From: an uncultured Actinomycetes bacterium
Lineage (GTDB): Bacteria > Actinomycetota > Acidimicrobiia > IMCC26256 > PALSA-555
Direction: 5' to 3'
Length of the DNA stretch: 25,169 bases
Assembly (NCBI GenBank): GCA_937927875.1
Contig: CALEYV010000162.1
Coordinates: 1 to 25,169, forward strand
In this document: positions 1-8,101 of the stretch, in pieces
How positions within the stretch are numbered: the first letter of the stretch is position 1
Layout: each line of letters opens with the position of its first letter
Position numbers and translations under genes: made by a program
Notes under the pieces: generated by a model
What the model saw: only the letters and a program-made list of their open reading frames with translations
Databases searched by the model: none
Told to the model about the DNA's origin: nothing

Positions 1-255
1 GTCTTGGAAGACGACGCCGATCGGGCGGCGCTCGGGCGGCACCCAGACCTTGTGGATGGTGTCGTCGAACGTCGTGTCGTCGAGGGTGATGTGGCCGCGG
101 TCGACGGCAAGCAGCCCGGCCAGCGCGCCGAGGAGGGTGGTCTTGCCGGCCCCGTTGGGGCCGAGGAGCACCACCGTCTCGCCGGGTTGGGCGTCGACGA
201 TCACCGCGAGATCAAGTGTGCCGAGCTGGAGAACGACGTCGGCGTGCAGGCTCAC
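1..255 (-). CDS. modC: Molybdate ABC transporter ATP-binding protein (ModC), N-terminal part
   Basis: Only the first 85 codons are inside the window; the gene runs off the left edge. The translation starts MSLHADVVLQLGTLDL and carries a Walker A motif, GPNGAGKTT, at about residues 38-46. It ends at a Q-loop, VVFQD, after PPERRPIG, a run typical of ModC/PotA-type importer ATPases. The protein would hydrolyse ATP on the cytoplasmic face to drive molybdate uptake through ModB. The GTG start overlaps the modB stop in a GTGA tetranucleotide, so the two are probably translationally coupled. The ModC assignment rests mainly on the modA-modB context, because the signature motif and any C-terminal TOBE domain lie outside the window. 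Tungstate is an alternative substrate. Confidence 0.88.
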   Translation of the reverse strand, partial: MSLHADVVLQLGTLDLAVIVDAQPGETVVLLGPNGAGKTTLLGALAGLLAVDRGHITLDDTTFDDTIHKVWVPPERRPIGVVFQD

Positions 256-1064
256 GCGAAGAACCAGCGGTCTCGCAGCGCGACCAGCACCGCGATGGAG
301 ATCGCCACGAGCACGAGGCTCAGTGCGACCGCGGTCGCCGGGTCATGCTCGAACGCGATGAAGATCGCCAGCGGCATGGTCTGGGTCTTGCCTTGGAGGT
401 TGCCCGCGAACGTGATGGTGGCGCCGAACTCGCCGAGGGCCCGGGCCCAGCTCAGGGCGGCGCCGGCGAGCAGTGACGGGGCGATGAGCGGCATGGTGAC
501 GCGACGGAAGACGGTCCATCGGCCGGCGCCGAGCGTGCTGGCGGCGTCTTCGTAGCGACGGTCGACGCTGCGGAGGGCCGCTTCCACGGTGATGATCAGG
601 AAGGGCATGGCGACGAAGGTCTCGGCGACGATCGTCCCGAGCGTGGTGAACGGCAACCGGACGCCAAGCCAGCGGTCGAGGTACTGACCCAACAGGCCCC
701 GAGGCCCGATGGCGAAGAACAGGGCGATCCCGCCGACCACCGGTGGCAGCACCATGGGCAACAGAACCAAGGCGCGGGTGAGGCGTCGGCCCGGGAAGTC
801 GGTCCGGGCCAGGACCCAGGCGAGCGGGATCCCGAAGAGCGCGGACAGTGCGGTGGCGGCCAGCGAGCACTCGAGGGAGAGGCGCAGCGCGTCCTTGGTC
901 GCGGGGTCGGTCAGGTCGGTCCACATCTGCGACCACGGGGCTCGCTGGACCAGCCCGACGACGGGAAGGACGAGAAAGCCGATGGTCAGCGCCGCGACGG
1001 CGCACGCGGCGGCGGGCGGTCGACGAGACGGGAGGCCTCGTCGACCGCCCGGGCGCCGGGTCAC
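252..1064 (-). CDS. modB: Molybdate ABC transporter permease (ModB)
   Basis: A 270-residue inner-membrane permease of the molybdate/sulfate (ModB/CysT) family, with about six hydrophobic helices. The cytoplasmic coupling (EAA) loop is visible as EDAASTLGAGRWTVFRRVTM, followed by PLIAPSLLAG. The GTG at 1064 was chosen because it overlaps the modA stop as GTGA and places a short basic stretch before the first helix. The frame stays open further upstream, but that extension lies antisense-free within modA in another frame and has no permease character. It sits between modA and modC with 4-nt overlaps on both sides, so it is part of one polycistronic unit. The family is secure; the molybdate substrate is inferred from ModA and the TOBE regulator. 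Confidence 0.93.
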   Translation of the reverse strand: MTRRPGGRRGLPSRRPPAAACAVAALTIGFLVLPVVGLVQRAPWSQMWTDLTDPATKDALRLSLECSLAATALSALFGIPLAWVLARTDFPGRRLTRALVLLPMVLPPVVGGIALFFAIGPRGLLGQYLDRWLGVRLPFTTLGTIVAETFVAMPFLIITVEAALRSVDRRYEDAASTLGAGRWTVFRRVTMPLIAPSLLAGAALSWARALGEFGATITFAGNLQGKTQTMPLAIFIAFEHDPATAVALSLVLVAISIAVLVALRDRWFFA

Positions 1065-1855
1065 GGCTTGAGGAACCCGAACTTCAACAGGGTGGCTCTC
1101 CCGTCCGGGGACGCGACGTACCTCACGAACGCCTGGGCCGTGGCGGTGTTGGCCGACGACTTGACGACCGCGATCGGATAGGTCGCCACGACGTTCTGTG
1201 CCGGTGGGATCACGACACCCGTGACCTTGCCTTTGGCCGCCTTCACGTCGGTGACGTACACGATCGCCGCGTCGGCGGCGCCGAGCGTCACGTTCGACAG
1301 CGTGGCCTTCACATCCTGGCCGGTTGGAACCCTGGGCACCGTCAGCCCGGCCTGCTGGTAGGCCTGCAGCGCGAACTTGCCGCACGGCACCGTCGACGCG
1401 CACAGCACGAGCTGCACGCCGGGCTTGAGGGTGTCAGCGAGGGTCTTGATCTTCTTCGGGTTGCCCCTCGCCACCGCGATCTCGAGCAGGTTGCGGGCGA
1501 CGACGACCGGCTTGCCGGCCACGCCACTCGCGGCGGACAGCTTGTCCATGTTGGTGGTATCCGCGGAGGCGAACACGTCCGCCGGGGCACCCTGTTGGAT
1601 CTGGGTCTCGAGGGTCGACGAGGAACCGAAGTTGAACGTCACCGTCGTGCCCGGGTCCCGCTTCTGAAACTGCCTGCCGAGCTGCGTGAACGCCTCGGTC
1701 AGCGACGAAGCCGCGGACACGGTGATCGAACCGGTCGGCTTGCTGGCCTCGACGTGACCGGCGGGCGCGGTCGCTGACGCGGAGCCCGCGAACACCCCCA
1801 CCGTCACCGCCGTGGCCAGCCCGGCCACGACCCGCAACGTGAATCGGGAACGCAC
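1061..1855 (-). CDS. modA: Molybdate-binding periplasmic/lipoprotein-type substrate-binding protein (ModA)
   Basis: A 264-residue extracytoplasmic solute-binding protein. It opens with an export signal (basic MRSRFTLR, then a hydrophobic core ending near ASATA, about residues 1-30). The mature part shows the ModA pattern: SAASSLTEAF, the serine-rich ligand loop FNFGSSSTLETQIQQG, then PADVFASAD, and GAADAAIVYVTD near the C-terminus. It should capture molybdate (or tungstate) and deliver it to ModB. No lipobox cysteine is evident, so surface retention is unexplained. The GTG start at 1855 has a strong ribosome site, AGGAGG, at 1861-1866 with 5-nt spacing. It lies 32 bases downstream of the TOBE regulator and is probably co-transcribed from that gene's promoter. 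Confidence 0.94.
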   Translation of the reverse strand: MRSRFTLRVVAGLATAVTVGVFAGSASATAPAGHVEASKPTGSITVSAASSLTEAFTQLGRQFQKRDPGTTVTFNFGSSSTLETQIQQGAPADVFASADTTNMDKLSAASGVAGKPVVVARNLLEIAVARGNPKKIKTLADTLKPGVQLVLCASTVPCGKFALQAYQQAGLTVPRVPTGQDVKATLSNVTLGAADAAIVYVTDVKAAKGKVTGVVIPPAQNVVATYPIAVVKSSANTATAQAFVRYVASPDGRATLLKFGFLKP

Positions 1856-1887
1856 AGAACCTCCTGGTTCGAAGGGGCGAGACCAGC

Positions 1888-2289
1888 TCAGCCCGCCTCT
1901 GGTACCTCCACGACCACCTGGGTCGCCTTCACCACTGCGACCGCTCGCATGCCAGGCTCGAGGCCGAGCTCATCCACCGCTTCGGCCGTCATCAGCGACA
2001 CCACCCGGTGCGGACCCGCCTGCACTTCGACCTGGGCCGCGACGGAGTCTTTGACCACCCGGGTGATGATCCCGGGGAAGCGGTTCCGAGCCGACCGGCC
2101 CACGATGACGCCCTCCGCCGGCGCGCCCCCCTGCTCGGCCACGAACCGGGCCAACGCGGCCCCGTCCACCACCCGATGGCCGCCGTCGGTGCGGCGCGTC
2201 TTGAGCTCGCCCCCGTCGGCGAGGCGCCGGACGGTGTCCGGGCTCACCCCGAGCAACTCCGCGGCCTGGCCGATCCGAAACTCGCTCAC
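1888..2289 (-). CDS. HTH-TOBE molybdate-responsive regulator
   Basis: A 133-residue two-domain protein. Residues 1-50 form a MerR/excisionase-like helix-turn-helix (FRIGQAAELLGVSPDTVRRL, then the wing TRRTDGGHRVVD). Residues 65-130 form a TOBE/Mop molybdate-binding domain (NRFPGIITRVVKDSVAAQVE, then VVSLMTAEAVDELGL). This architecture is found in actinobacterial regulators that sense intracellular molybdate. As the first gene of the mod operon it probably represses its own operon when molybdate is plentiful. The GTG start at 2289 lies 6 nt from a TAAATT -10 element, indicating a leaderless transcript. An inverted repeat lies just upstream. It is much shorter than E. coli ModE and carries one TOBE domain where ModE has two. 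Regulation is inferred, not shown. Confidence 0.88.
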   Translation of the reverse strand: MSEFRIGQAAELLGVSPDTVRRLADGGELKTRRTDGGHRVVDGAALARFVAEQGGAPAEGVIVGRSARNRFPGIITRVVKDSVAAQVEVQAGPHRVVSLMTAEAVDELGLEPGMRAVAVVKATQVVVEVPEAG

Positions 2290-2295
2290 GCCCAG

Positions 2296-2301
2296 AATTT
2301 A
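2296..2301 (-). promoter_or_regulatory. -10 element of the mod operon (leaderless)
   Basis: Read on the minus strand this is TAAATT, six bases before the GTG of the HTH-TOBE gene. The distance would put the transcription start at or next to the start codon. No Shine-Dalgarno sequence is present. No convincing -35 hexamer was found. Confidence 0.6.
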
Positions 2302-2310
2302 GCCCTCTAA

Positions 2311-2337
2311 CCGGGCAAGAGCCGATTGTCTGCCCGG
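2311..2337. promoter_or_regulatory. Inverted repeat, candidate operator of the mod operon
   Basis: CCGGGCA at 2311-2317 and TGCCCGG at 2331-2337 are perfect 7-base inverted arms with a 13-base spacer. The repeat covers the -35 region of the mod promoter and lies in the 117-base gap between the divergent regulator and GH78 genes. Its placement suits a repressor site for the HTH-TOBE protein. It does not resemble the E. coli ModE box. Binding is inferred. Confidence 0.45.
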
Positions 2338-2394
2338 AAAGGCCCGCCATTCACCAGGGCTTGTCACCCGGGCGCACCCAGATCGGGCGCCACC

Positions 2395-2400
2395 TAGTCT
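2395..2400 (+). promoter_or_regulatory. -10 element of the GH78 gene (leaderless)
   Basis: TAGTCT ends six bases before the GTG at 2407, and no ribosome-binding site is present. This matches the leaderless arrangement of several other genes in the window. Confidence 0.5.
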
Positions 2401-2406
2401 CAGCAG

Positions 2407-5148
2407 GTGCCTCGGTCGGCTGGCCACGCCGCCGTCACCCGCCTGGGCGTGGCCGCGATCACGGTGGCGCTCGTCGCCCTCGGGGGCGCGCCGGCCGGCG
2501 CCCGCCCCGTGCCCGGCAGCCTCGGGCCGCCCGCTTCGCTGACCGTCGATGGGCTGCGCACCGCGATCGGGTTGGACCCGGCCGACGTCCAGTTCGCCTG
2601 GCAGGTGAACGACCCGCGCCCGGCTGCGCTCCAGCGCGCCTACCGCATCCTCGTCACCCGGCCCGCGCTCACGGGTACCGCACCAGCGACGGCGGTGTGG
2701 GACAGCGGCGAGGTCCCCTCGTCGGACCAGGCCTTCGTCCCTTACGGCGGTCCCGCGCTCGCCGCCGACACCACCTACCAGTGGACCGTTCAGACCTGGG
2801 CCGCGGCGGACGGCCCGAGCCCGTTCGCCCGGCCGGTCACGTTCGAGACCGGGCTCACCGCACCGGACTGGCACGCCGACTGGATCCGTCGGGCCGCGAA
2901 CGACGTCACCGAGTACGACCAGTACACCTACGCCCGGAAGGCGTTCACGCTGCGTTCGTCACCGATCGTCGCGGCGCACGTCTACGTGTCGGTCGACCAG
3001 CAGTACGAGCTCTCCGTCAACGGGGTCCGCGCCGGTCGGGGGGAGGCCTACAGCTACCCCGACTCGCAGTACTACGAGACGCTCGACGTCGCCCGGCTGC
3101 TCCGACCGGGCGCGGCCAACGCCATCGGCGTCCTCGCCAACTGGGACGGCGCCACGAAGGGCCACCCCGCGGGCACCCCGGGGATGATCGCCCAGCTGTC
3201 GGTGCTCCACGCCGACGGCACGACCGAGCAGGTCGTCACCGACGGGTCGTGGCGGGTGCTCAAAGGCAACTGGCTGCCGGGGGACCAGCGGGACCTCGAG
3301 GGCGACGTCGTCGACTACGTCGAGCACATCGACGGGCTCCATGCCCCCCTCGGCTGGGACCAGCCCGGCTACAACGACCAGGCCTGGACGCCGGGGACCG
3401 TCCTCGGTCCGGCGGGGACCGCCCCGTGGACGAGCCTCGTCTCGGTGCGGACCCGGATCGTCGAGGACCCGGTGCGGGCCCGGTCGCTCACGCGACTCGC
3501 CAACGGCGCGGTCGTCGCCGACTTCGGCAAGGTCTACGCCGCGATTCCGACGGTCGCGTTCCGGCACGGCGTCGCCGGTCGGCGGATCACGATGCACGCG
3601 GGGTACCTGCTGGACGCTCACCCGAGCCCCGGCGCCGCGGGCCAGGTCTCGATCGCGCACGGCACCCAGCACACGAACCTCGCCTACTCCTACGTCGAGC
3701 GGGCCGGCCGGCAGACCTTCGAGCCCTTCGACTACCTCGGGTTCCGCTACCTCCAGATCGACGACCCCGGCGAGGCGCTCACCCCCGGCGACGTCGTCGC
3801 CCTGACCCGGCACACCGCGGTGCCCGACGAATCGGCGGCCTCGTTCTCGTCGTCGAGCCCCACCGCCGACGCGGTGTTCGACCTCGGTCGCCACTCGGCG
3901 CTGTTCACCGCCCAGGAGCAGTTCGTCGACACGCCGACGCGCGAGAAGGGCCCGTGGCTGTGGGACGGCTTCAACGAGTCACAGACGGCCATGGCCGCCT
4001 TCGGGGACCCGAACCTGACCCGCAAGTCACTCCTGGAGTTCGCCCAGTCGCAGGCCCGGTACTGGCCCCAGGGGCGGATCAACAAGATCTACCCGACCGG
4101 TCTCGGCCCGCTCGACATCAACGAGTTCAGCGAGATCTACGCCGAGTGGGTGTGGCAGTACTGGATGAACACCGGTGACCGAGCCCTGCTCACCGCGGTG
4201 TACCCGACGGTGGTGAAGCTGGCCGACTACGTGGCCGCCGCCATCGACCCCGCGACGGGCCTGGTCACGAGCCTGCCCGCCACCAACGTCTACTACGCCG
4301 ATCCCGTCGTCACGCGCCTGAACGTCCTCGGCGTGAACGTGTTCCGGCGCGCCGGCGAGATCGCGACGGCCGTCGGCCGGCCCGCGAGCGAGGCCGCCCA
4401 GGACCAGGCCCGGGCCCAGGACCTCACGAACGCGGTCAACGCGCGGCTGACGCGCGTCGACGGCGTGTACGTCGATGGCCTCAAGGCCGACGGGACCCAG
4501 GACCGCCAGGCGTCCCAGACGTCCGAGACCGCGGCGGTCGTCTACGGCGTCGTGCCTCCGGCGCGCCTCAGCGCCGTCGGCGCGTACCTCGCCAGCCTCG
4601 GGATGCAGAGCGAGCCCCGGACCGCCGGCGAGCTGCTGGAGGCGCTCCGACTGGTGGGGCGCGACCGCGACCTCGTGGCCCGCGTCACCGACCCGAAGGC
4701 GCCGGGGTGGGCGCGCATCCTGGCCCAGGGCGGGACCTTCACGTGGGAGGTGTGGCGGCCCGTCGACGCCAACGGGGACAGCATGTCGCACGGGTGGGGA
4801 TCGAACGTGCTCGTCGAGTTGCAGCGCGCGCTGCTCGGCGTGGTCCCGACCTCGCCCGGCTACGTGACCTTCGACGTCGCGCCGCCGGGCACCGGCCTCG
4901 CGTCCGCGTCCGGTCGCGTCCCGACCCCCCGCGGGCCCGTCGTGGTGTCGTGGCACGTCGGCGGCGGCGCGGCCGCGCTCGACGTCACGGTGCCGGCGAA
5001 CGCCACCGCCACGGTGCGGGTGCCGGCGACCCGGCGGGGCGCGCTGTCGGTCGACGGTCGGCGGCCTGGCACCGTCCCGGGCGTGCGGGTCCTCGCCGGC
5101 AGGACCCTCATGCTGGGCGCGGGCACGTTCCACCTCCGCGCCACCTGA
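2407..5148 (+). CDS. Secreted alpha-L-rhamnosidase-like glycoside hydrolase (GH78)
   Basis: A 913-residue exported enzyme. Residues 1-33 look like a Sec/Tat-type signal ending near GAPAGARP. An Ig-like N-terminal domain follows (about 40-150), then a jelly-roll Bac_rhamnosid_N-like domain (about 165-340, including YELSVNGVRAG). A second beta domain leads into the (alpha/alpha)6 catalytic barrel (about 480-800), and a small beta domain closes the protein. The catalytic region has DTPTREKGPWLWDG at 508, aligned with the family DCPxRDERxGWxGD motif, so E513 is the probable general acid. FTWEVW follows at 778, with E781 the probable base. It should release terminal alpha-L-rhamnose from plant or microbial glycans outside the cell. 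The diverged acid motif points to a GH78 subfamily whose substrate could differ. No transporter or rhamnose catabolic gene is adjacent. Confidence 0.88.
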   Translation: MPRSAGHAAVTRLGVAAITVALVALGGAPAGARPVPGSLGPPASLTVDGLRTAIGLDPADVQFAWQVNDPRPAALQRAYRILVTRPALTGTAPATAVWDSGEVPSSDQAFVPYGGPALAADTTYQWTVQTWAAADGPSPFARPVTFETGLTAPDWHADWIRRAANDVTEYDQYTYARKAFTLRSSPIVAAHVYVSVDQQYELSVNGVRAGRGEAYSYPDSQYYETLDVARLLRPGAANAIGVLANWDGATKGHPAGTPGMIAQLSVLHADGTTEQVVTDGSWRVLKGNWLPGDQRDLEGDVVDYVEHIDGLHAPLGWDQPGYNDQAWTPGTVLGPAGTAPWTSLVSVRTRIVEDPVRARSLTRLANGAVVADFGKVYAAIPTVAFRHGVAGRRITMHAGYLLDAHPSPGAAGQVSIAHGTQHTNLAYSYVERAGRQTFEPFDYLGFRYLQIDDPGEALTPGDVVALTRHTAVPDESAASFSSSSPTADAVFDLGRHSALFTAQEQFVDTPTREKGPWLWDGFNESQTAMAAFGDPNLTRKSLLEFAQSQARYWPQGRINKIYPTGLGPLDINEFSEIYAEWVWQYWMNTGDRALLTAVYPTVVKLADYVAAAIDPATGLVTSLPATNVYYADPVVTRLNVLGVNVFRRAGEIATAVGRPASEAAQDQARAQDLTNAVNARLTRVDGVYVDGLKADGTQDRQASQTSETAAVVYGVVPPARLSAVGAYLASLGMQSEPRTAGELLEALRLVGRDRDLVARVTDPKAPGWARILAQGGTFTWEVWRPVDANGDSMSHGWGSNVLVELQRALLGVVPTSPGYVTFDVAPPGTGLASASGRVPTPRGPVVVSWHVGGGAAALDVTVPANATATVRVPATRRGALSVDGRRPGTVPGVRVLAGRTLMLGAGTFHLRAT

Positions 5149-5192
5149 GCCGCGATCAACGGCCAAGCGGGGTCATCTGGTCGCGCCAGGTA

Positions 5193-5215
5193 CGACCTCC
5201 TGAACGTCGAGGTCG
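5193..5215. other. Stem-loop between the GH78 and FAH genes
   Basis: CGACCTC (5193-5199) and GAGGTCG (5209-5215) form a perfect 7-bp stem with a 9-nt loop, 45 bases after the GH78 stop. There is no T-run. It may be a weak terminator for GH78 or an operator for the downstream gene. The rest of the 146-base gap shows nothing further. Confidence 0.35.
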
Positions 5216-5294
5216 GCCGGGGCGCGGTCGCTGACGCGGGCGGGTTCGGCAAGGCCAGACTGGCGCCCCAGCCAGCCCCGAGCCGAGGACCGCG

Positions 5295-6131
5295 GTGCGA
5301 CTCACGACGATGCGAACGAACGGTGGAACGCGCGCGGCGCGTGTCGACGGTGACCGCGCGGTGGAGCTCGGCGCGCCGGACGTCGGCGCGCTGCTCGCCG
5401 CCGGCGCCGACGCGCTCCGAGACGCCGCCGGCACGCGAAGCCCAGAGCACGAACTGGCCACCCTCGACCTGGCGCCGTTGGTTCCCCGGCCGCCGAAGAT
5501 CATCTGCCTCGGGCTGAACTACGAGCAGCACATCCGGGAGATGGGCCACGACCCGCCCGACGCCCCCACCCTGTTCGCGAAGTACGCGCGCGCCCTGATC
5601 GGCGCGCGCGACCCGATCGTGCTGCCCCGCGCCGCGCAACTCGTCGACTGGGAGGGCGAGCTCGCCTTCGTCATCGGCGCCGTCACCCGCCACGCCGACG
5701 AGGCAGCGGCCCGGCGCGCCATCGCCGGCTACACGGTGTGCAACGACGTCTCGATGCGCGACTGGCAAGGACGGACCTCCCAGTGGCTGCAGGGCAAGAC
5801 CTTCGAGCGCTCGACGCCGGTCGGCCCGGTGCTCGTCACACCGGACGAGGTCGACGACGCCCGCGACCTGGCGCTGCGCTGCGAGGTGGACGGTGTGGTG
5901 CGCCAGGACGCCCGAACCTCGGACCTTGTCTTCGACCCGGTCGCGATCGTGCGGTACGTGAGCACAATCCTCACCCTGGAGCCCGGCGACGTCATCTCGA
6001 CCGGCACCCCGGGCGGCGTCGGGGCCGGCCTCGACCCGCCGGTGTTCCTCGCCCCCGGTCAGGTCGTACGGACCGTCATCGAGGGAATCGGCGAGCTCGT
6101 GAACCCCTGCGTCGCCGAGCCGGACGCGTGA
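5295..6131 (+). CDS. Fumarylacetoacetate hydrolase (FAH) family protein
   Basis: A 278-residue cytoplasmic member of the FAH superfamily (FAHD1 / HpcE / ureidoglycolate-lyase-like). After a short N-terminal domain, the catalytic fold starts at IICLGLNYEQH. Visible metal ligands are E120 and E122 (DWEGELAFVIG) and D151 (NDVSMRDWQ). The usual KTFERSTPVGPVLV and STGTPGGVGAG motifs follow. Members hydrolyse or decarboxylate beta-diketo or 2-oxo acids late in aromatic and sugar-acid breakdown, using Mg2+ or Mn2+. The exact substrate cannot be read from sequence. The GTG start is supported by GAGGA at 5285-5289, 5 nt upstream. The gene ends against a convergent ABC exporter and appears to be transcribed alone. 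A link with the upstream rhamnosidase (L-rhamnonate route) is possible but unsupported. Confidence 0.9.
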   Translation: MRLTTMRTNGGTRAARVDGDRAVELGAPDVGALLAAGADALRDAAGTRSPEHELATLDLAPLVPRPPKIICLGLNYEQHIREMGHDPPDAPTLFAKYARALIGARDPIVLPRAAQLVDWEGELAFVIGAVTRHADEAAARRAIAGYTVCNDVSMRDWQGRTSQWLQGKTFERSTPVGPVLVTPDEVDDARDLALRCEVDGVVRQDARTSDLVFDPVAIVRYVSTILTLEPGDVISTGTPGGVGAGLDPPVFLAPGQVVRTVIEGIGELVNPCVAEPDA

Positions 6132-6149
6132 GCCGACCGGTCGGGCTCA
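6129..6149. terminator. Bidirectional hairpin between convergent genes
   Basis: TGAGCCGACC (6129-6138) pairs with GGTCGG-G-CTCA (6139-6149), leaving one bulged G. The hairpin contains the stop codons of both converging genes, so it can act on transcripts from either side. It has no T-tract, as is common in high-GC bacteria. Confidence 0.5.
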
Positions 6150-6992
6150 GCCGACCCGGTACCGGTGCACGGCGAGCGCGGTGAAGATCCCGACGATCAG
6201 GACCCACGCCAGCACGAAGTGACCGGCCGCGGTCGACAGGTGCACGTGACTGACGTGGTACAGGGTGTTGTCGCCGAGGGCGAGGCCACGGGCGGTGTCG
6301 ATGGCGGCCGTGATCGGGTTCAGCTTCGCGACTGGCTGCATCCAGCCCGGCAGCCGCGACACCGGCGCGAACGCCGAGCTCGTGAACACCAGCGGCAGCA
6401 CGGGGATGAACACGGCCGGCTGCACCGTCTCGGGATCCTTGATCGCCAGCCCGACCCAGGCCGAGAACGCGGTGAGCGCCATCCCGAACATCACGATCAC
6501 GATGATCATGCCGACCGCCGCCAGCAGGCCGTTGTGGAACGAGAAGCCGATGACGAGCGCGGCCGCGACGAGCAGCAGCGACTGGATGCCGAGGCGGAGG
6601 CTGTCGCTGAGGGTGCGCCCGACGAGGAACGCCGACCGGGCGATGGGCAGCGAGCGGAAGCGGTCGATCATGCCCGACTGCAGGTCGTAGGCGATCCCGA
6701 CGCCGGAGCCCATCGCCGAGAACGCCAGCGACTGCACGAGGACGGCCGGGACGACGAAGTCCTTGTAGGGGATCCCGGGCCCGACGTTGGCGATGGCGCC
6801 GAACACGAAGACGAACAGCACCAGCTGCATGAGCGGCTGGATGGTGGAGAACACGATGAGCCCCGGGCTGCGGCAGACCTTGAGGAGGTTGCGCTGCGCC
6901 ACCAGCGCGATGTCGGCGAGCACCCGGGGCGGACCGAGCGCGGCCCGGTCCTCGATGCTCAGCTTCCCGGCCGGCGCGGTGACGACGGCCAT
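6147..6992 (-). CDS. DrrB-type ABC-2 exporter permease
   Basis: A 281-residue membrane protein of the ABC-2 (DrrB/daunorubicin-resistance) permease family, with about six hydrophobic segments. Typical patterns are RNLLKVCRSPGLIVFSTIQP before the first helix, the DRFRSLPIARSAFLVGRTLSD stretch between helices 2 and 3, and LPGWMQPVAKLNPITAAID near the C-terminus. It should form a homodimeric export pore with the ATPase encoded just upstream. The ATG at 6992 was chosen because it follows the ATPase stop by one base. The frame extends upstream inside the ATPase gene, but that part is not membrane-protein-like. The substrate is unknown; relatives export antibiotics, lipids or polyketides. Confidence 0.9.
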   Translation of the reverse strand: MAVVTAPAGKLSIEDRAALGPPRVLADIALVAQRNLLKVCRSPGLIVFSTIQPLMQLVLFVFVFGAIANVGPGIPYKDFVVPAVLVQSLAFSAMGSGVGIAYDLQSGMIDRFRSLPIARSAFLVGRTLSDSLRLGIQSLLLVAAALVIGFSFHNGLLAAVGMIIVIVMFGMALTAFSAWVGLAIKDPETVQPAVFIPVLPLVFTSSAFAPVSRLPGWMQPVAKLNPITAAIDTARGLALGDNTLYHVSHVHLSTAAGHFVLAWVLIVGIFTALAVHRYRVG

Positions 6993-6993
6993 G

Positions 6994-7998
6994 TCAGAGC
7001 CGCCGTCGCCCGCGCCCGAGCAGCGGCTCGGGCGCATCGGGTCGGGGCTCCTCGGCGTGGTGGCCGGTGAGGGAGAGGAACACGTCGTCGAGCGACGGCC
7101 GCCGCAGTCCGAGGTCAGCCGCCTCCACGCCGGCAGCGTCGAGGGCGCGCACGGCGTCGACGAGGGCCGCCGCGCCCGCGTGCACGGGCACCAGCACCGT
7201 GCCGAGCTCGGCGTCGGTGATGATCTCACCCGGCGCGACGCCGAACGCCTGGGCCAGCGCGGCCGTCGCGTCCGGCACCCGCCCCCGGTCGGCCACCTGC
7301 AGGTTGAGCATGTCCCCGCCGACCTTCGTCTTCAGCTGGTCGGCGGTCCCCTCGGCGATGATCCGGCCCGCGTCGATGACGCTGATGAGCTCGGCGAGCT
7401 GGTCGGCCTCCTCCATGTACTGGGTCGTGAGGACGATCGTCTTGCCGCTGTCGCGCAGCCCGGTGATCACGTCCCAGAGCCGGAGCCGGCTGCGGGGGTC
7501 GAGACCGGTGGTGGGCTCGTCGAGGAACAGCACGTCCGGGGAGGCGATGAGGCTCAAGCCGAGGTCGAGGCGTCGGCGCATGCCGCCCGAGTAGCCGCGG
7601 ACGACGCGGTCGGCGGCGTCGGTGAGCTCGAAGAGCTCGAGCAGCTCGGCGGCCCGCTCCTCGGCGACGGAGCGGCGGAGGCGGCCGAGGCGGCCAATGA
7701 GCACCAGGTTCTCTCGCCCGGTGAGGTCCTCGTCGACGGCCGCGAACTGCCCGGTGAGCCCGATCGCGGCTCGCACCTGCTGGGGATGCGTCACGACGTC
7801 GTAGCCGGCCACCCGAGCCCGGCCCCCGTCGGGCGCCAGCAGGGTGGAGAGGATCCGGATGGTCGTGGTCTTGCCGGCCCCGTTCGGCCCCAGCAGCCCC
7901 ACCAGCCGACCTTCCGGCACCACGAAGTCGATCCCGTGCAGCGCCACGAAGCTGCCGAAGCGCTTCACGAGGCCCTCGACGACCACGCCGGTGTCCAT
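6994..7998 (-). CDS. DrrA-type ABC exporter ATP-binding protein
   Basis: A 334-residue cytoplasmic ATPase of the daunorubicin-resistance (DrrA) family. Motifs in order: Walker A GPNGAGKTTT (about residue 37), Q-loop LTGQFAAVDEDLTGREN, signature YSGGMRRRLDLGLSL, Walker B VLFLDEPTTGLDP, and the switch region LTTQYMEEAD. The switch has Q where most ABC proteins have the catalytic His; LTTQYMEEAD is the usual form in DrrA proteins. The C-terminal extension (about 220-310, including RRPSLDDVFLSLTG) is the DrrA regulatory domain. It is the first gene of a two-gene operon with the permease. A TAGGTT -10 element lies 9 nt before the ATG, with no ribosome site. Substrate unknown. Confidence 0.92.
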   Translation of the reverse strand: MDTGVVVEGLVKRFGSFVALHGIDFVVPEGRLVGLLGPNGAGKTTTIRILSTLLAPDGGRARVAGYDVVTHPQQVRAAIGLTGQFAAVDEDLTGRENLVLIGRLGRLRRSVAEERAAELLELFELTDAADRVVRGYSGGMRRRLDLGLSLIASPDVLFLDEPTTGLDPRSRLRLWDVITGLRDSGKTIVLTTQYMEEADQLAELISVIDAGRIIAEGTADQLKTKVGGDMLNLQVADRGRVPDATAALAQAFGVAPGEIITDAELGTVLVPVHAGAAALVDAVRALDAAGVEAADLGLRRPSLDDVFLSLTGHHAEEPRPDAPEPLLGRGRRRL

Positions 7999-8007
7999 CG
8001 GACGATG

Positions 8008-8013
8008 AACCTA
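8008..8013 (-). promoter_or_regulatory. -10 element of the first exporter operon
   Basis: On the minus strand this reads TAGGTT within CAGTAGGTTC, ending 9 nt before the ATG at 7998. The same ten bases, at the same distance from the start, precede the amine oxidase gene at 24923. Confidence 0.5.
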
Positions 8014-8101
8014 CTGGCACCGTTTCGGGCTTCGAACCGACCGTCGCGGGTGCGGACGAGCAGGACGGATCGGCGTCGGGAGCGCCGATTCGACGCCTGG
8101 C

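Noticed and set aside
1065..1403. N-terminal extension of the ModB frame into modA
   Set aside because: It overlaps the well-supported modA gene, has no permease features, and the GTGA overlap at 1061-1064 gives a natural start.
5220..5239. A 20-base exact match to part of modA (1763-1782), GGGCGCGGTCGCTGACGCGG
   Set aside because: One short GC-rich match in about 25 kb of very GC-rich DNA can arise by chance, and neither copy has flanking repeats or mobile-element features.
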